Source of the DNA: Saprospiraceae bacterium
GTDB lineage: Bacteria > Bacteroidota > Bacteroidia > Chitinophagales > Saprospiraceae
DNA length: 6,814 nucleotides
Direction of reading: 5' to 3'
Assembly: GCA_029262975.1 (NCBI GenBank)
Contig: JAJCYJ010000088.1
Location: forward strand, 1 to 6,814
Positions 1-6,804 of the stretch are shown in pieces. The translations under genes and the position numbers were made by a program. Every line of letters starts with the position of its first letter. The stretch's first letter is position 1. The notes under the pieces were generated by a model. The model searched no databases. It saw only the letters and a program-made list of their open reading frames with translations, and had not been told where the DNA came from.

Positions 1-93
1 ATAATCATCTTTTAGGTCAGAAGGGAAAAGACAGAATACATAATTGTTCTCTTCCTGAAATGTGAACTTTTCATAAAATTCCTTTGGCCGCAT
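1..93 (-). CDS. Partial gene, N-terminal 31 codons, runs off the left edge; function unknown
   Basis: Reading leftward from the ATG complementary to bases 91-93, the frame stays open to base 1 for exactly 31 codons. The peptide begins MRPKEFYEKFTFQEENNY and continues VFCLFPSDLKDDY. The mix of charged and aromatic residues, with no low-complexity runs, looks like a soluble protein start. The frame is also open for some codons upstream of the ATG, to a TGA near base 170, but contains no earlier ATG, so this ATG is the natural start. No Shine-Dalgarno sequence is visible. There is no signal peptide or membrane segment in the visible part. I do not recognise the family. An open frame of 31 codons is not significant by itself, so the call rests on composition, on running off the edge, and on sharing strand with the next gene. 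Confidence 0.5.
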   Translation of the reverse strand, partial: MRPKEFYEKFTFQEENNYVFCLFPSDLKDDY

Positions 94-452
94 TATATTC
101 GTATTTAAATAATATTGTTGATAATTTCGTATTACACTACAATATTGAATCAATATTCAAACTATTGTGTCCATTCTATTATGTATTTTATATCCATAAA
201 ATTGTGGATATTTGGATAATCAAAACTTATAAAAGCTGGGAGAAACGAGCGAATGTCGCTTGTATAATATTGATGAGTCGAAATCATCATTTCCTTGATG
301 TCCAGTGCCGATTTACAAGACGGCTTCCAAAACATGTTCTCTTGATTTTAAATTTATTTTTAATGATACTTTCGGATCTGAGATTCTTCTGCCTAAAGCT
401 TGAAGATCTACGATCTCCAAGCTTATACAATTAAAAATAATGAATGTCGATC
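94..452. other. Non-coding stretch upstream of the partial gene, with several short inverted repeats
   Basis: No convincing gene is seen. The first part is very AT-rich. Inverted repeats occur at 145-160 (TTGAAT CAAT ATTCAA, perfect), nested with 141-157 (AATATTG/CAATATT); at 190-211 (ATATCCA/TGGATAT, 8-base spacer); at 245-263 (8-bp stem with one G-T pair and an ATG loop); and at 396-424 (listed separately). The first two lie about 50-120 bases upstream of the partial minus-strand gene and could be operator sites or 5' leader structure. That role is inference from position only. Confidence 0.4.
396..424 (-). repeat. Near-perfect 13-bp hairpin with 3-base loop
   Basis: AAGCTTGAAGATC (396-408) and GATCTCCAAGCTT (412-424) are inverted repeats around a TAC loop. 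Twelve of 13 positions pair as DNA. The one exception (403/417) is A-C on the plus strand but U-G in minus-strand RNA, so the stem would be fully paired in a minus-strand transcript, the direction of both flanking genes. No U-tract follows on either strand, so it is not a standard intrinsic terminator. It may be a leader or processing hairpin. Confidence 0.45.
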
Positions 453-585
453 GTCAGTGTTGAAGGCTATCGAAAGGAAGTCTTGTTAAGAACTTAGGCA
501 CCCGAAAACACAGTTTTCTAATCTTTGTAATCGGATGATAAAAACTGGAAAAGAGACTTCTCCGGTACCGGAGAGAATGATATTA
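453..585 (+). repeat. Structured tandem repeat element, copy 1
   Basis: This is the first of two adjacent imperfect copies that both start GTCAGTGTTGA, offset by 133 bases. By eye they share roughly three quarters of their bases. The best block is 502-539, which differs from 637-674 at only 4 of 38 positions. Potential stems within the copy are AAGTCTT/AAGAACTT (478-484, 488-495, one bulge), GAAAAC/GTTTTC (504-509, 513-518), an alternative CCGA/TCGG (502-505, 531-534), and a perfect 16-base palindrome TCTCCGGTACCGGAGA at 559-574. No protein frame explains the conservation. It could be a small structured RNA or a palindromic intergenic repeat. The strand is inferred from wobble pairs. Confidence 0.6.
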
Positions 586-714
586 GTCAGTGTTGATTGC
601 TTTTGAAAATGAAGTCTTGCAAAGACTTAAGACAATCCGAAAACACGGTTTTCTAATCTGTGCAATTGGATGATATGAACTGGAAAAGACACTTTTCCAG
701 TAGTGGAGAAAGGA
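586..714 (+). repeat. Structured tandem repeat element, copy 2
   Basis: This is the second copy, directly abutting the first. Its first hairpin is perfect: AAGTCTT (612-618), loop GCA, AAGACTT (622-628). The second is GAAAAC/GTTTTC (639-644, 648-653), and the alternative outer stem becomes TCCGA/TTGGA (636-640, 666-670) with one G-T pair. The counterpart of the copy 1 palindrome is TTTTCCA/TGGAGAA (693-699, 704-710). There, one G-C pair of copy 1 has become A-T, one C-G has become T-G, and the innermost pair is lost. Similarity fades after about base 714. Confidence 0.6.
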
Positions 715-735
715 GACTCTTTAGCATGTAATTTG

Positions 736-770
736 AAATCCTGAAAATCCTAAAACCCTGAATATCCCTG
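736..770. repeat. Short degenerate 8-10-base tandem repeat (AAATCCTG-like)
   Basis: Four decayed units follow one another: AAATCCTG (736-743), AAAATCCTA (744-752), AAACCCTG (753-760) and AATATCCCTG (761-770). The run leads straight into the GC-rich palindromic repeat. It looks like low-level intergenic repeat DNA rather than a coding or regulatory site. Confidence 0.5.
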
Positions 771-808
771 CCTGTCTGTCCGGCAGGCAGACCTCTGCGG
801 CAGGCAGG
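766..808 (-). repeat. GC-rich CCTGCCTG/CAGGCAGG palindromic repeat; possible 3'-end hairpin of the beta-helix gene
   Basis: CCTGCCTG at 767-774 has two possible partners: CAGGCAG at 784-790, and a full 8-base complement CAGGCAGG at 801-808. GTCTG (774-778) can also pair with CAGAC (788-792). The block is strikingly GC-rich against its AT-rich surroundings. It lies about 70 bases beyond the stop codon of the minus-strand beta-helix gene, so it could end or stabilise that transcript. The following minus-strand bases lack a clean U-tract, so a textbook intrinsic terminator is not shown. The alternative is an interspersed extragenic palindrome. Confidence 0.5.
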
Positions 809-879
809 CTGATTCTGACATTCTTCACTATTCTGACCCGACGTCAGTTTATCACGCGCACAAGTCCGGATATGATTAC

Positions 880-3800
880 CTATTGACGGATCAATAACAT
901 TTTCCGGACCTGAGATATTCGACCATCACTTAGTCTGAGAACATACATGCCTTCTGGCACCAATTGACCAAGATCATTCCGTCCATTCCAGTATAATTCC
1001 TTGCTGTCTTGAGCTGTTTTCCAGGTTGCTAATGTTCTGATCAACTGACCGCTTATATCGTGAATTTTAATTTCCAGGTCTTTCGGATCATCAAAAGTAA
1101 AGGGGATGGTCGTGGCATGCTGGAAGGGATTTGGATAATTCTGACCGACCCTGAACCGATTATAAATCAGATCATCCGTGGGCGTTGTTTGACTACTCAT
1201 AAACCCAATGAGATTCACTGTAGGTACACCTGCATTTTGCTCCTGTACATGTGCGACTACCTTTGCCGAATCCCGGCTATCCAATTCCTTCAAATTAAAA
1301 ATGCTGCCTTCATTTTGCCACAGTTGAAAATCATAAACGCTTCCGGATACTTCATTGTCAGAAAGATCAACTACCACATCACTAGAACCATTCGTTTTTA
1401 TATTGAGTCCAATGTCTCCTGCAGATTTAATAGTATTATTTGTTAACGTTATATTTCCCTCTATTCCATCCTGTATCTCAATACTTAATCCCCCACCAAA
1501 TAATCCATCAAGCCTGCTATTTTCAAAATTGAAATCTATATTTCCTGTACTCTGGCCACCAATATCTATAGTCATTTGATCCAGTAATTCTGCGATTAAC
1601 GTAAACGACATACCCGTCTGGAGGCTTTTGTTTTCTCCACCGCCAATGGATAATTCTTGTAAAATCACAGGTGTGCCATTCCAATTCATATGCTCACCAG
1701 TCACCGTATTTTGGGTAGTCAGGAAATTAGAATTTTCTATTATTCCCCCGGATCCTACCGTACCATCACCTTCTATTTTAAGTTGCCCGGTAAAGTTTAT
1801 CAAATTAAGCGCAGTCGCTGCTCCGTTTACAATTAAAGCGTTGAGGTTTATATCGGCGGCTGATTCAGTTAAAGAGATCGCTGGGCCATCGATCTGTGAA
1901 GCCTCTATAGGAGCAAATGTGAATTGTCCGGCAGCACCGTCAAGTATGTCAATACCTGCATCCCCACCATTAAGTCTTACCTGCCCTCTGAAGTCATATG
2001 TCCCATCGGCATCGTCAAATTGTAAACCATCCCCATTATTTACATCTAATTGCCCATTATATTCAATTGATCCATTATGCTCTGTGACTTTAACCGCGGA
2101 TGCATTATTATTCTGGGTAATCGAAGAACCCTGGTCAAAAATGACTGTTGAAGATCCACCATCAATAGTTAAGCCGGTGTTTGTCGGATTGGTGATATCA
2201 GTATTGGTAAATGTAAATTGCCCGGTAGAGAATCCGAGTATGTCAATACCTGCATCCCCTCCATTAAGTTTTATAATTCCCCTGAAATCATATTCACCAT
2301 CCGAACCCCCAAATTGAAGACCATCTCCGGCTGTAGCATCAATCAAGCCATCAAAATTGACTTTGCTTGTGTTGTTCAGGATATTCACCGCAGAACTATT
2401 ATTATTCTGCACAATTTTTCCATTAAAATTGACTATTGGAGATCCCCGATGAATATTTAATCCTATGCCTGTCGGATTAATGATATCAGTATCCGTAAAT
2501 GTAAATTGCCCGTTAGAGCCTCCGAGTATATCAATGCCGGCATCCCCTCCATTTAGATGTACATTTCCCCTAAAACCATATACTCCATCGGCATTATCAA
2601 ATTGAAGACCATCTCCGCTCCGGGCATCAATTGTACCTTCAAAATCTATTGTCCCATTATCATTTATGACATTTATAGCTGATTTGCCAGTTATAAATGA
2701 AATTCTGAAATCTGTAAGAGATGTAAAAACGTCGCTATTTTGAAACCTTAATCCACCCTCCAATTCAACTACATTCCCTGAGAAATTACCAGTACTCCGG
2801 GCAATCTCTATATCTATACCTCTCATTTCGGATTCATCTAATCTAAAAGCAAAAGGACTTAGATCTCTAAATTTTACATTACTGCCATCGGGTCCTTCAA
2901 TCAAACTGTTTTCAATAACAAAATCTCCCGATTGTCCGCCAAAGACATCAATAATTGTCCCTATATCAGACATTTGAAAATGACTATTTAAAATATTCAC
3001 ATTAGCGCTGCCTCCATTTATTTTCAAAGCGCTTTCTTCTGGAGCATTTACGGTGACATCTTTAAAAGTAAAAGTACCGGTCCCCGCGTTTATATCGATA
3101 GCGGTAATTGTAGAGGACACATTTACATCACTTACGGTGGCATTTGTGACATTATGCAAGGTCAAACCGATATCATTATTTTCAATATTGACATTGGAGA
3201 CTGTATTGTTATTGCCAAAAGTGAGCCCTTCGATATGAGGTCTTTCATCAGAACCAGGGACCACATTGCCACAACCGTCGCGACCACTCCCAGCACCGGT
3301 CAAAGTTTGATTGTCTAGCAATACATAAAAATCGCTATAAGGACCGTTACCGACAGCCACATGAATATCAGTTATTTCGGTCACGAGGGCATCATCAATA
3401 TCGCTGAAAGGTTTGGTGAAACTGCCATCTCCCGCACCTGCGAAGCTATTGTCGACATAGCCAATATGTGTATTGATATCTCCCCTGAGCTCCATATAAA
3501 ACTGTGCAAAAAAGTTCGGAATCTTTCTAATCTCAGGATATGGAGGCAGATAATAGCCATCTGCAACATTAGATCCTGTATTGGATGTGGTGAGTGGGCC
3601 AGTCCTTTTGTCTTTTATATCATAGCCATAGCCAAAATAGCCCGGGGGAAGGCAAAATCCGGATTCACCGGCATCCACCATCACACTAAATATCTGGTTA
3701 TTCCCATTGGTGGAGCCCGGAAGATTATTCAGAACAAAACTGTCGATCTGAACGCCAAATTTCGATTCATTAGTGCCCGAATAAAACCGTATACACATGC

Positions 3801-4170
3801 TTACAGGTGTGCGCAGATCAGTAGCATATCCAATCTTAAACGAATCAACATGACCTCCATTGGTGATCCCATAATCAAGAAGTATGGCCGGAGGACAAGT
3901 GTCCGCCTGGGTAAGGGGGAGAAATCCAAAAGTCAATTCTGTGGCATCGAAAATCACATCCTGCTGATTCTTGACGGAAGATTTATCAAATGACCAATCC
4001 TGTAATTTATAATCATAAATTATATTATTGATGACCGGATCTTCCAGTACAGAAGTCAATTTCTGAGTGAAGCCAACCTGAAAAATCCCAACTACGAGCA
4101 AAAGGCCGGTCAATAGCCTAAATTGAAAATTTTTAAATGAGTTACTAAGGCGCAGGAATGATTGAAACAT
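880..4170 (-). CDS. Secreted right-handed beta-helix protein with T9SS type A C-terminal sorting domain
   Basis: A 1096-residue protein, ATG at 4168-4170, TAG at 880-882. Residues 1-36 are a Sec signal peptide: basic n-region, hydrophobic core LLTGLLLVVGIF, likely cleavage near FTQ-K. Residues ~40-235 form a domain I do not recognise, with cysteines at 92, 126 and 173. From ~238 a motif 'YVDNSFAGAGDGSFTKPF' of the kind that often opens parallel beta-helix domains is followed by ~750 residues rich in G, N, D, T, I and V in short strand-turn units. These include a ~96-residue tandem repeat (519-766). Residues ~1004-1096 are a Por-secretion-tail sorting domain (GQNYPNPF at 1009-1016, ending VRKMLLIRQ). 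The protein should cross the inner membrane by Sec and the outer membrane by T9SS, then be anchored or released. No catalytic motif is evident. An adhesin or polysaccharide-binding role is inference. No good promoter or Shine-Dalgarno sequence is seen upstream. Confidence 0.93.
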   Translation of the reverse strand: MFQSFLRLSNSFKNFQFRLLTGLLLVVGIFQVGFTQKLTSVLEDPVINNIIYDYKLQDWSFDKSSVKNQQDVIFDATELTFGFLPLTQADTCPPAILLDYGITNGGHVDSFKIGYATDLRTPVSMCIRFYSGTNESKFGVQIDSFVLNNLPGSTNGNNQIFSVMVDAGESGFCLPPGYFGYGYDIKDKRTGPLTTSNTGSNVADGYYLPPYPEIRKIPNFFAQFYMELRGDINTHIGYVDNSFAGAGDGSFTKPFSDIDDALVTEITDIHVAVGNGPYSDFYVLLDNQTLTGAGSGRDGCGNVVPGSDERPHIEGLTFGNNNTVSNVNIENNDIGLTLHNVTNATVSDVNVSSTITAIDINAGTGTFTFKDVTVNAPEESALKINGGSANVNILNSHFQMSDIGTIIDVFGGQSGDFVIENSLIEGPDGSNVKFRDLSPFAFRLDESEMRGIDIEIARSTGNFSGNVVELEGGLRFQNSDVFTSLTDFRISFITGKSAINVINDNGTIDFEGTIDARSGDGLQFDNADGVYGFRGNVHLNGGDAGIDILGGSNGQFTFTDTDIINPTGIGLNIHRGSPIVNFNGKIVQNNNSSAVNILNNTSKVNFDGLIDATAGDGLQFGGSDGEYDFRGIIKLNGGDAGIDILGFSTGQFTFTNTDITNPTNTGLTIDGGSSTVIFDQGSSITQNNNASAVKVTEHNGSIEYNGQLDVNNGDGLQFDDADGTYDFRGQVRLNGGDAGIDILDGAAGQFTFAPIEASQIDGPAISLTESAADINLNALIVNGAATALNLINFTGQLKIEGDGTVGSGGIIENSNFLTTQNTVTGEHMNWNGTPVILQELSIGGGENKSLQTGMSFTLIAELLDQMTIDIGGQSTGNIDFNFENSRLDGLFGGGLSIEIQDGIEGNITLTNNTIKSAGDIGLNIKTNGSSDVVVDLSDNEVSGSVYDFQLWQNEGSIFNLKELDSRDSAKVVAHVQEQNAGVPTVNLIGFMSSQTTPTDDLIYNRFRVGQNYPNPFQHATTIPFTFDDPKDLEIKIHDISGQLIRTLATWKTAQDSKELYWNGRNDLGQLVPEGMYVLRLSDGRISQVRKMLLIRQ
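883..1161 (-). other. T9SS type A sorting domain of the beta-helix protein
   Basis: This segment encodes residues ~1004-1096. The visible hallmarks are GQNYPNPF at the start, a T-I-F strand pair, 'IKIHDISGQLIRTL', 'LYWNGRNDLGQLVPEGMYVL', and a basic C-terminal strand with VRKMLL. These match the Por-secretion-tail family and its FlgD-like fold, which is recognised by the T9SS translocon and removed by the sortase after export. It implies that the genome encodes a T9SS elsewhere; none of its genes is in this window. Confidence 0.9.
1873..2616 (-). repeat. Three tandem in-frame repeats (two full ~96-98 aa, one partial) inside the beta-helix gene
   Basis: Each unit opens with GDGLQF (residues 519, 615 and 713). 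It continues with a YxFRGxxxLNGGDAGIDIL block, GQFTF, a TDI-NPT segment in the first two units, and QNNN-SAV. Unit 1 (2329-2616) is 288 bases and unit 2 (2035-2328) is 294 bases. Unit 3 (1873-2034) keeps only the first half before diverging. The DNA itself is still similar: the 'attgaagaccatctcc' block occurs at 2313 and 2601, with a variant at 2019. This points to fairly recent duplication. A weaker relative of the GQFTF segment lies at residues ~364-395, suggesting that the whole helix grew by repeat expansion. Confidence 0.85.
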
Positions 4171-5068
4171 ATCTTTTGGTTTGTGGTTACAGCAATATGA
4201 TCAACCATAATATAGGCATAAATGTGAATTAGTTTTTCTAAGAATTGGAAATACACTATCAAATTACCTACTATGGGGTATGTGTCCATCCATCTTTATC
4301 AACTTCCCAAAGCAAAAATGATTGAAATGTCAATGGGTTACAGACATCGGTATCCAGGATATTGAAATCATAATGAATAACATAGTCTTAATTGCTTTTC
4401 TTACCTGTCTCTCTAGTTCAGTCTCGTATTCGTCCACATCCGGCTATTGCAGTCACTAACAGAGCGTCCTAATTGATGCTACTAATCCCAACCTTTTTAG
4501 TGCTCGGGCTGTAGGAGAAAATTCAGCAGATCTCTGAATACAAGTATAATAATAGATCAGGCTTCCATCGTTATATAGTTAGCAGACACCATCATGACTT
4601 TCTGTTTGATACCACGCTGATCTTCTTTTTCGAAATATTGCTACAGGCAGAATGGAGAGTGTCCCAATTTGCTGGGCGTTACTGGCACTATTCTGAGCGA
4701 AACAAGTGGCTTGATTTGTAGTGTTTTATCAATTTGTTCATTATAATAAATCAATTCTAACAAGTTGGCTATTCCTTAAGCATAGTGATGATTCAGAAGG
4801 ACTCTGTGTCACCTAGTAAAACGTACGTATTTATACCTGTTCCTCGCGAAAAGTAGGCATCTAATAGAATTTATTGAATAAATGTTCATTATATTAGGGA
4901 TACTGAAAGTGAGACTACCATCGACCAAAATTAATCCTTTAGGATTCACCTTATTCAAATGAGCGGATTCTGAATATAATACATCCAAGGGTAAAAAGTA
5001 AAAGGTAAGTCGGTTTAAATTAATTGGCCCATTGAGCATGCTGCAATTTGAGCCAAATTAACTTATGA
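4171..5068. other. ~900-base divergent intergenic region; no intact gene, possible decayed coding DNA
   Basis: The region separates divergently transcribed genes, so it should hold both promoters, but no Bacteroidota-type TAnnTTTG -7 box is found at a sensible position for either. No Met-started frame convinces. The longest stop-free stretch that looks protein-like is plus-strand 4515-4718 (68 codons, beginning EKIQQISEYKYNNRSGFH, ending at TAG 4719-4721). It has no ATG and is preceded by an in-frame TAG. On the minus strand, 4274-4387 gives 38 codons ending KDGWTHTP at TAG 4271-4273. These could be remnants of broken genes, but several overlapping frames look equally plausible, so no gene is claimed. 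Confidence 0.35.
5020..5061 (+). promoter_or_regulatory. Imperfect inverted repeat just upstream of the ABC transporter
   Basis: TTAATTGGC (5020-5028) and GCCAAATTAA (5052-5061) are complementary apart from one bulged base, with 23 bases between them. Within the spacer lies the palindrome AGCATGCT (5035-5042). TTGAGC also occurs twice, 16 bases apart (5032 and 5048). The structure ends 8 bases before the start codon, so it could be an operator or a leader hairpin affecting translation. The assignment rests only on symmetry and position. Confidence 0.25.
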
Positions 5069-6787
5069 ATGGAACTATTTTATCTTTTAAGGAGGGAAAT
5101 TAAGGAGCCTTTAAGGCCTTTTATAATATTTATTACTTTATCGGGAATAGCAGCGGCCTTATTGATCAGCTTGATTAATATGGCTGCCGAGAATGCGTCT
5201 AATTCTGAATTGAATCATCAAATCTTTCTTTTATTCGCCGTCGGAGTAGCTGTCGTCCTATTAACCAAAAAATATGTGCTTGATAAGTCTGTAGTAATTG
5301 TTGAATCAGTCATGTTTCAACTTCGAAATCGAATTATTAATAAGATACGACAGACAGAATTAGATATTTTAGAGTCAATAGGTCCTTCATCAATATATGC
5401 TCGACTTACCCAAGATGCGGGTTATATTTCTACAGTTGCAAGTACTTTAGTCAGTTCGCTCCAATCTGCAATTATGATAGTCTTCACAACGATATATATC
5501 GCGACTATATCGATCTGGTCTTTTGTAATGGTCGTAGCTGCAATTGGTATAGGCGTCGCTTACTATTTTAATTTTTTAAGTTCCTTTCAATCTATATGGA
5601 TGAAGGTGTCAGAACGCGAGACAGCTTTTGTAGAAAATGTAGGATACATCTTGAATGGTTTTAAAGAGATTAAAATTAACAGAAGGAAGAATGAAGAAGT
5701 ATATTATAATTACATCAATGTTAATAAGGACTTAAAAAATTACAGAAGCCAGGTAATCCTCTCCTATAATAAAATGCTCATTTTCACACAGGTCTTATTC
5801 TACATATTACTTGGTTGTATTTTATTCTTGCTTCCACAATTTCACACAGAACATTCTGAAGATGTTATAAAAGTGACTGCTGCCGTTTTATTTATAATTG
5901 GCCCTTTCGAAGGCTTAGTAAATTCAGTGCGATATTTTGATAATGCGAATACTTCAACTCGAAATATTAACGCTTTGGAGCAACGATTAGAAGAAATGTT
6001 GAATAAAGCCCGGTTTAAAGCATCGACTTTTAATCAACCTGAAGCTTTCAATATGCTTTCTTTCGAAGAAAATATTCGATTTGAAAATCTTAGCTATTCA
6101 TATGCACGTACAAAACGGCGCGAACATGTTTTTACAGTAGGTCCGGTCAATTTAACAATTCAAAAAGGTGAGTTGATTTTTATTACCGGTGGAAATGGTT
6201 CTGGAAAATCTACCTTTCTCAAACTATTAACCGGTCTTTATCCGCCAAAATCGGGCAGAATAGTTATAGATGCAGATGTAGAAGAAAAACCTGAAACACC
6301 ACTTACAGATTCTAATTATCAACAATATCGCAACCTCTTTACAACCATATTCACAGATTTTCATTTGTTTGACAAATTGTACGGGATAGATAAAGTAGAT
6401 TCAAATAAGGTCAACCTGGTTTTGAAAAATATGGGATTGCCAGAGGATAAGACTTCCTACCTGGATGGTGCATTTACCAATTTGAATTTATCTACAGGAC
6501 AGAAAAAAAGATTGGCTTTGACGACTTCAATAATTGAAGATAAACAAATATATGTTCTAGATGAGGTAGCTGCAGACTTAGATCCTCAATTTAGAGATAA
6601 ATATTACTATGATTTATTGACTGAACTAAAGCAACGCAACAAGACAGTTATTGTTGTTTCTCACGATCGCCATTATTGGACAGTACCTGATCGGATTTTT
6701 GAAATGGAGGATGGATTAATTCGTGAACTTTCCAAAAAAGAAATTGAATCATTATTGTCTTTTGAAAATCAAGAAGATTATGGATAA
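5069..6787 (+). CDS. Cyclic peptide export ABC transporter, fused permease and ATPase (SyrD/PvdE/YojI family)
   Basis: A 572-residue half-transporter of the usual family length (~550). The N-terminal half carries about six membrane segments (roughly 17-37, 52-70, 125-148, 150-170, 236-255 and 268-290). The ATPase domain covers about 335-560. It has Walker A GGNGSGKST (374-382), signature LSTGQ (474-478, the family variant of LSGGQ), Walker B IYVLDE (494-499) with catalytic Glu499, D-loop AADLDP (501-506) and switch His532. 'YRNLFTTIFTDFHLFD' replaces a typical Q-loop, as in PvdE/SyrD relatives. All ATPase residues are intact. It should act as a homodimer in the inner membrane. Known members export syringomycin-type lipopeptides, a pyoverdine precursor or microcin J25; the substrate here is unknown. 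The ATG directly follows an in-frame TGA (5066-5068), and the MELFYLLRREIK start suits the family. An out-of-frame ATG at 5065 would give only a short peptide. Confidence 0.92.
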   Translation: MELFYLLRREIKEPLRPFIIFITLSGIAAALLISLINMAAENASNSELNHQIFLLFAVGVAVVLLTKKYVLDKSVVIVESVMFQLRNRIINKIRQTELDILESIGPSSIYARLTQDAGYISTVASTLVSSLQSAIMIVFTTIYIATISIWSFVMVVAAIGIGVAYYFNFLSSFQSIWMKVSERETAFVENVGYILNGFKEIKINRRKNEEVYYNYINVNKDLKNYRSQVILSYNKMLIFTQVLFYILLGCILFLLPQFHTEHSEDVIKVTAAVLFIIGPFEGLVNSVRYFDNANTSTRNINALEQRLEEMLNKARFKASTFNQPEAFNMLSFEENIRFENLSYSYARTKRREHVFTVGPVNLTIQKGELIFITGGNGSGKSTFLKLLTGLYPPKSGRIVIDADVEEKPETPLTDSNYQQYRNLFTTIFTDFHLFDKLYGIDKVDSNKVNLVLKNMGLPEDKTSYLDGAFTNLNLSTGQKKRLALTTSIIEDKQIYVLDEVAADLDPQFRDKYYYDLLTELKQRNKTVIVVSHDRHYWTVPDRIFEMEDGLIRELSKKEIESLLSFENQEDYG

Positions 6788-6804
6788 AATTAAATTTCGC
6801 AATT

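Noticed and set aside
84..434. 116-codon plus-strand open frame
   Set aside because: It needs a TTG start, has no ribosome binding site, runs through several inverted repeats, and is antisense to the better minus-strand gene start at base 93. Its composition is rich in F, L, I, C and H, as expected of translated AT-rich non-coding DNA.
453..714. Tandem repeats as a CRISPR array or integron attC sites
   Set aside because: There are only two copies, with similarity along the whole ~130-base unit rather than short identical repeats with unique spacers. There are no clear paired attC core sites and no cassette genes between them.
1060..3993. Several open frames of 61-229 codons on the plus strand, and a 62-codon one on the minus strand, within the beta-helix gene
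   Set aside because: They are shadows of the 1096-residue gene. Their repeated serine and proline content mirrors the codons of the opposite strand, and none has start signals.
4430..4540. Faint resemblance of the reading LIDATNPNLF to the PrpF isomerase family
   Set aside because: It covers only a few residues, the surrounding frame is interrupted by stops, and the other would-be PrpF-like segment is in the wrong order.
4975..4980. TATAAT, a possible -10 box upstream of the transporter
   Set aside because: There is no -35 match at 17-18 bases upstream, and Bacteroidota promoters use a different consensus. TATAAT is expected by chance in such AT-rich DNA.
4809..5039. 76-codon minus-strand open frame with an ATG
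   Set aside because: There is no ribosome binding site, no recognisable domain, and it ends in an atypical basic and aromatic tail. It occupies the space expected for the ABC transporter promoter. It is kept only as a possible fragment to include in a translated search.
5089..5096. AAGGAGGG, a perfect Shine-Dalgarno-like sequence
   Set aside because: It lies inside the transporter gene, encoding part of its family-typical N-terminus (LLRRE). No in-frame ATG follows within usable distance; the next is at 5180.
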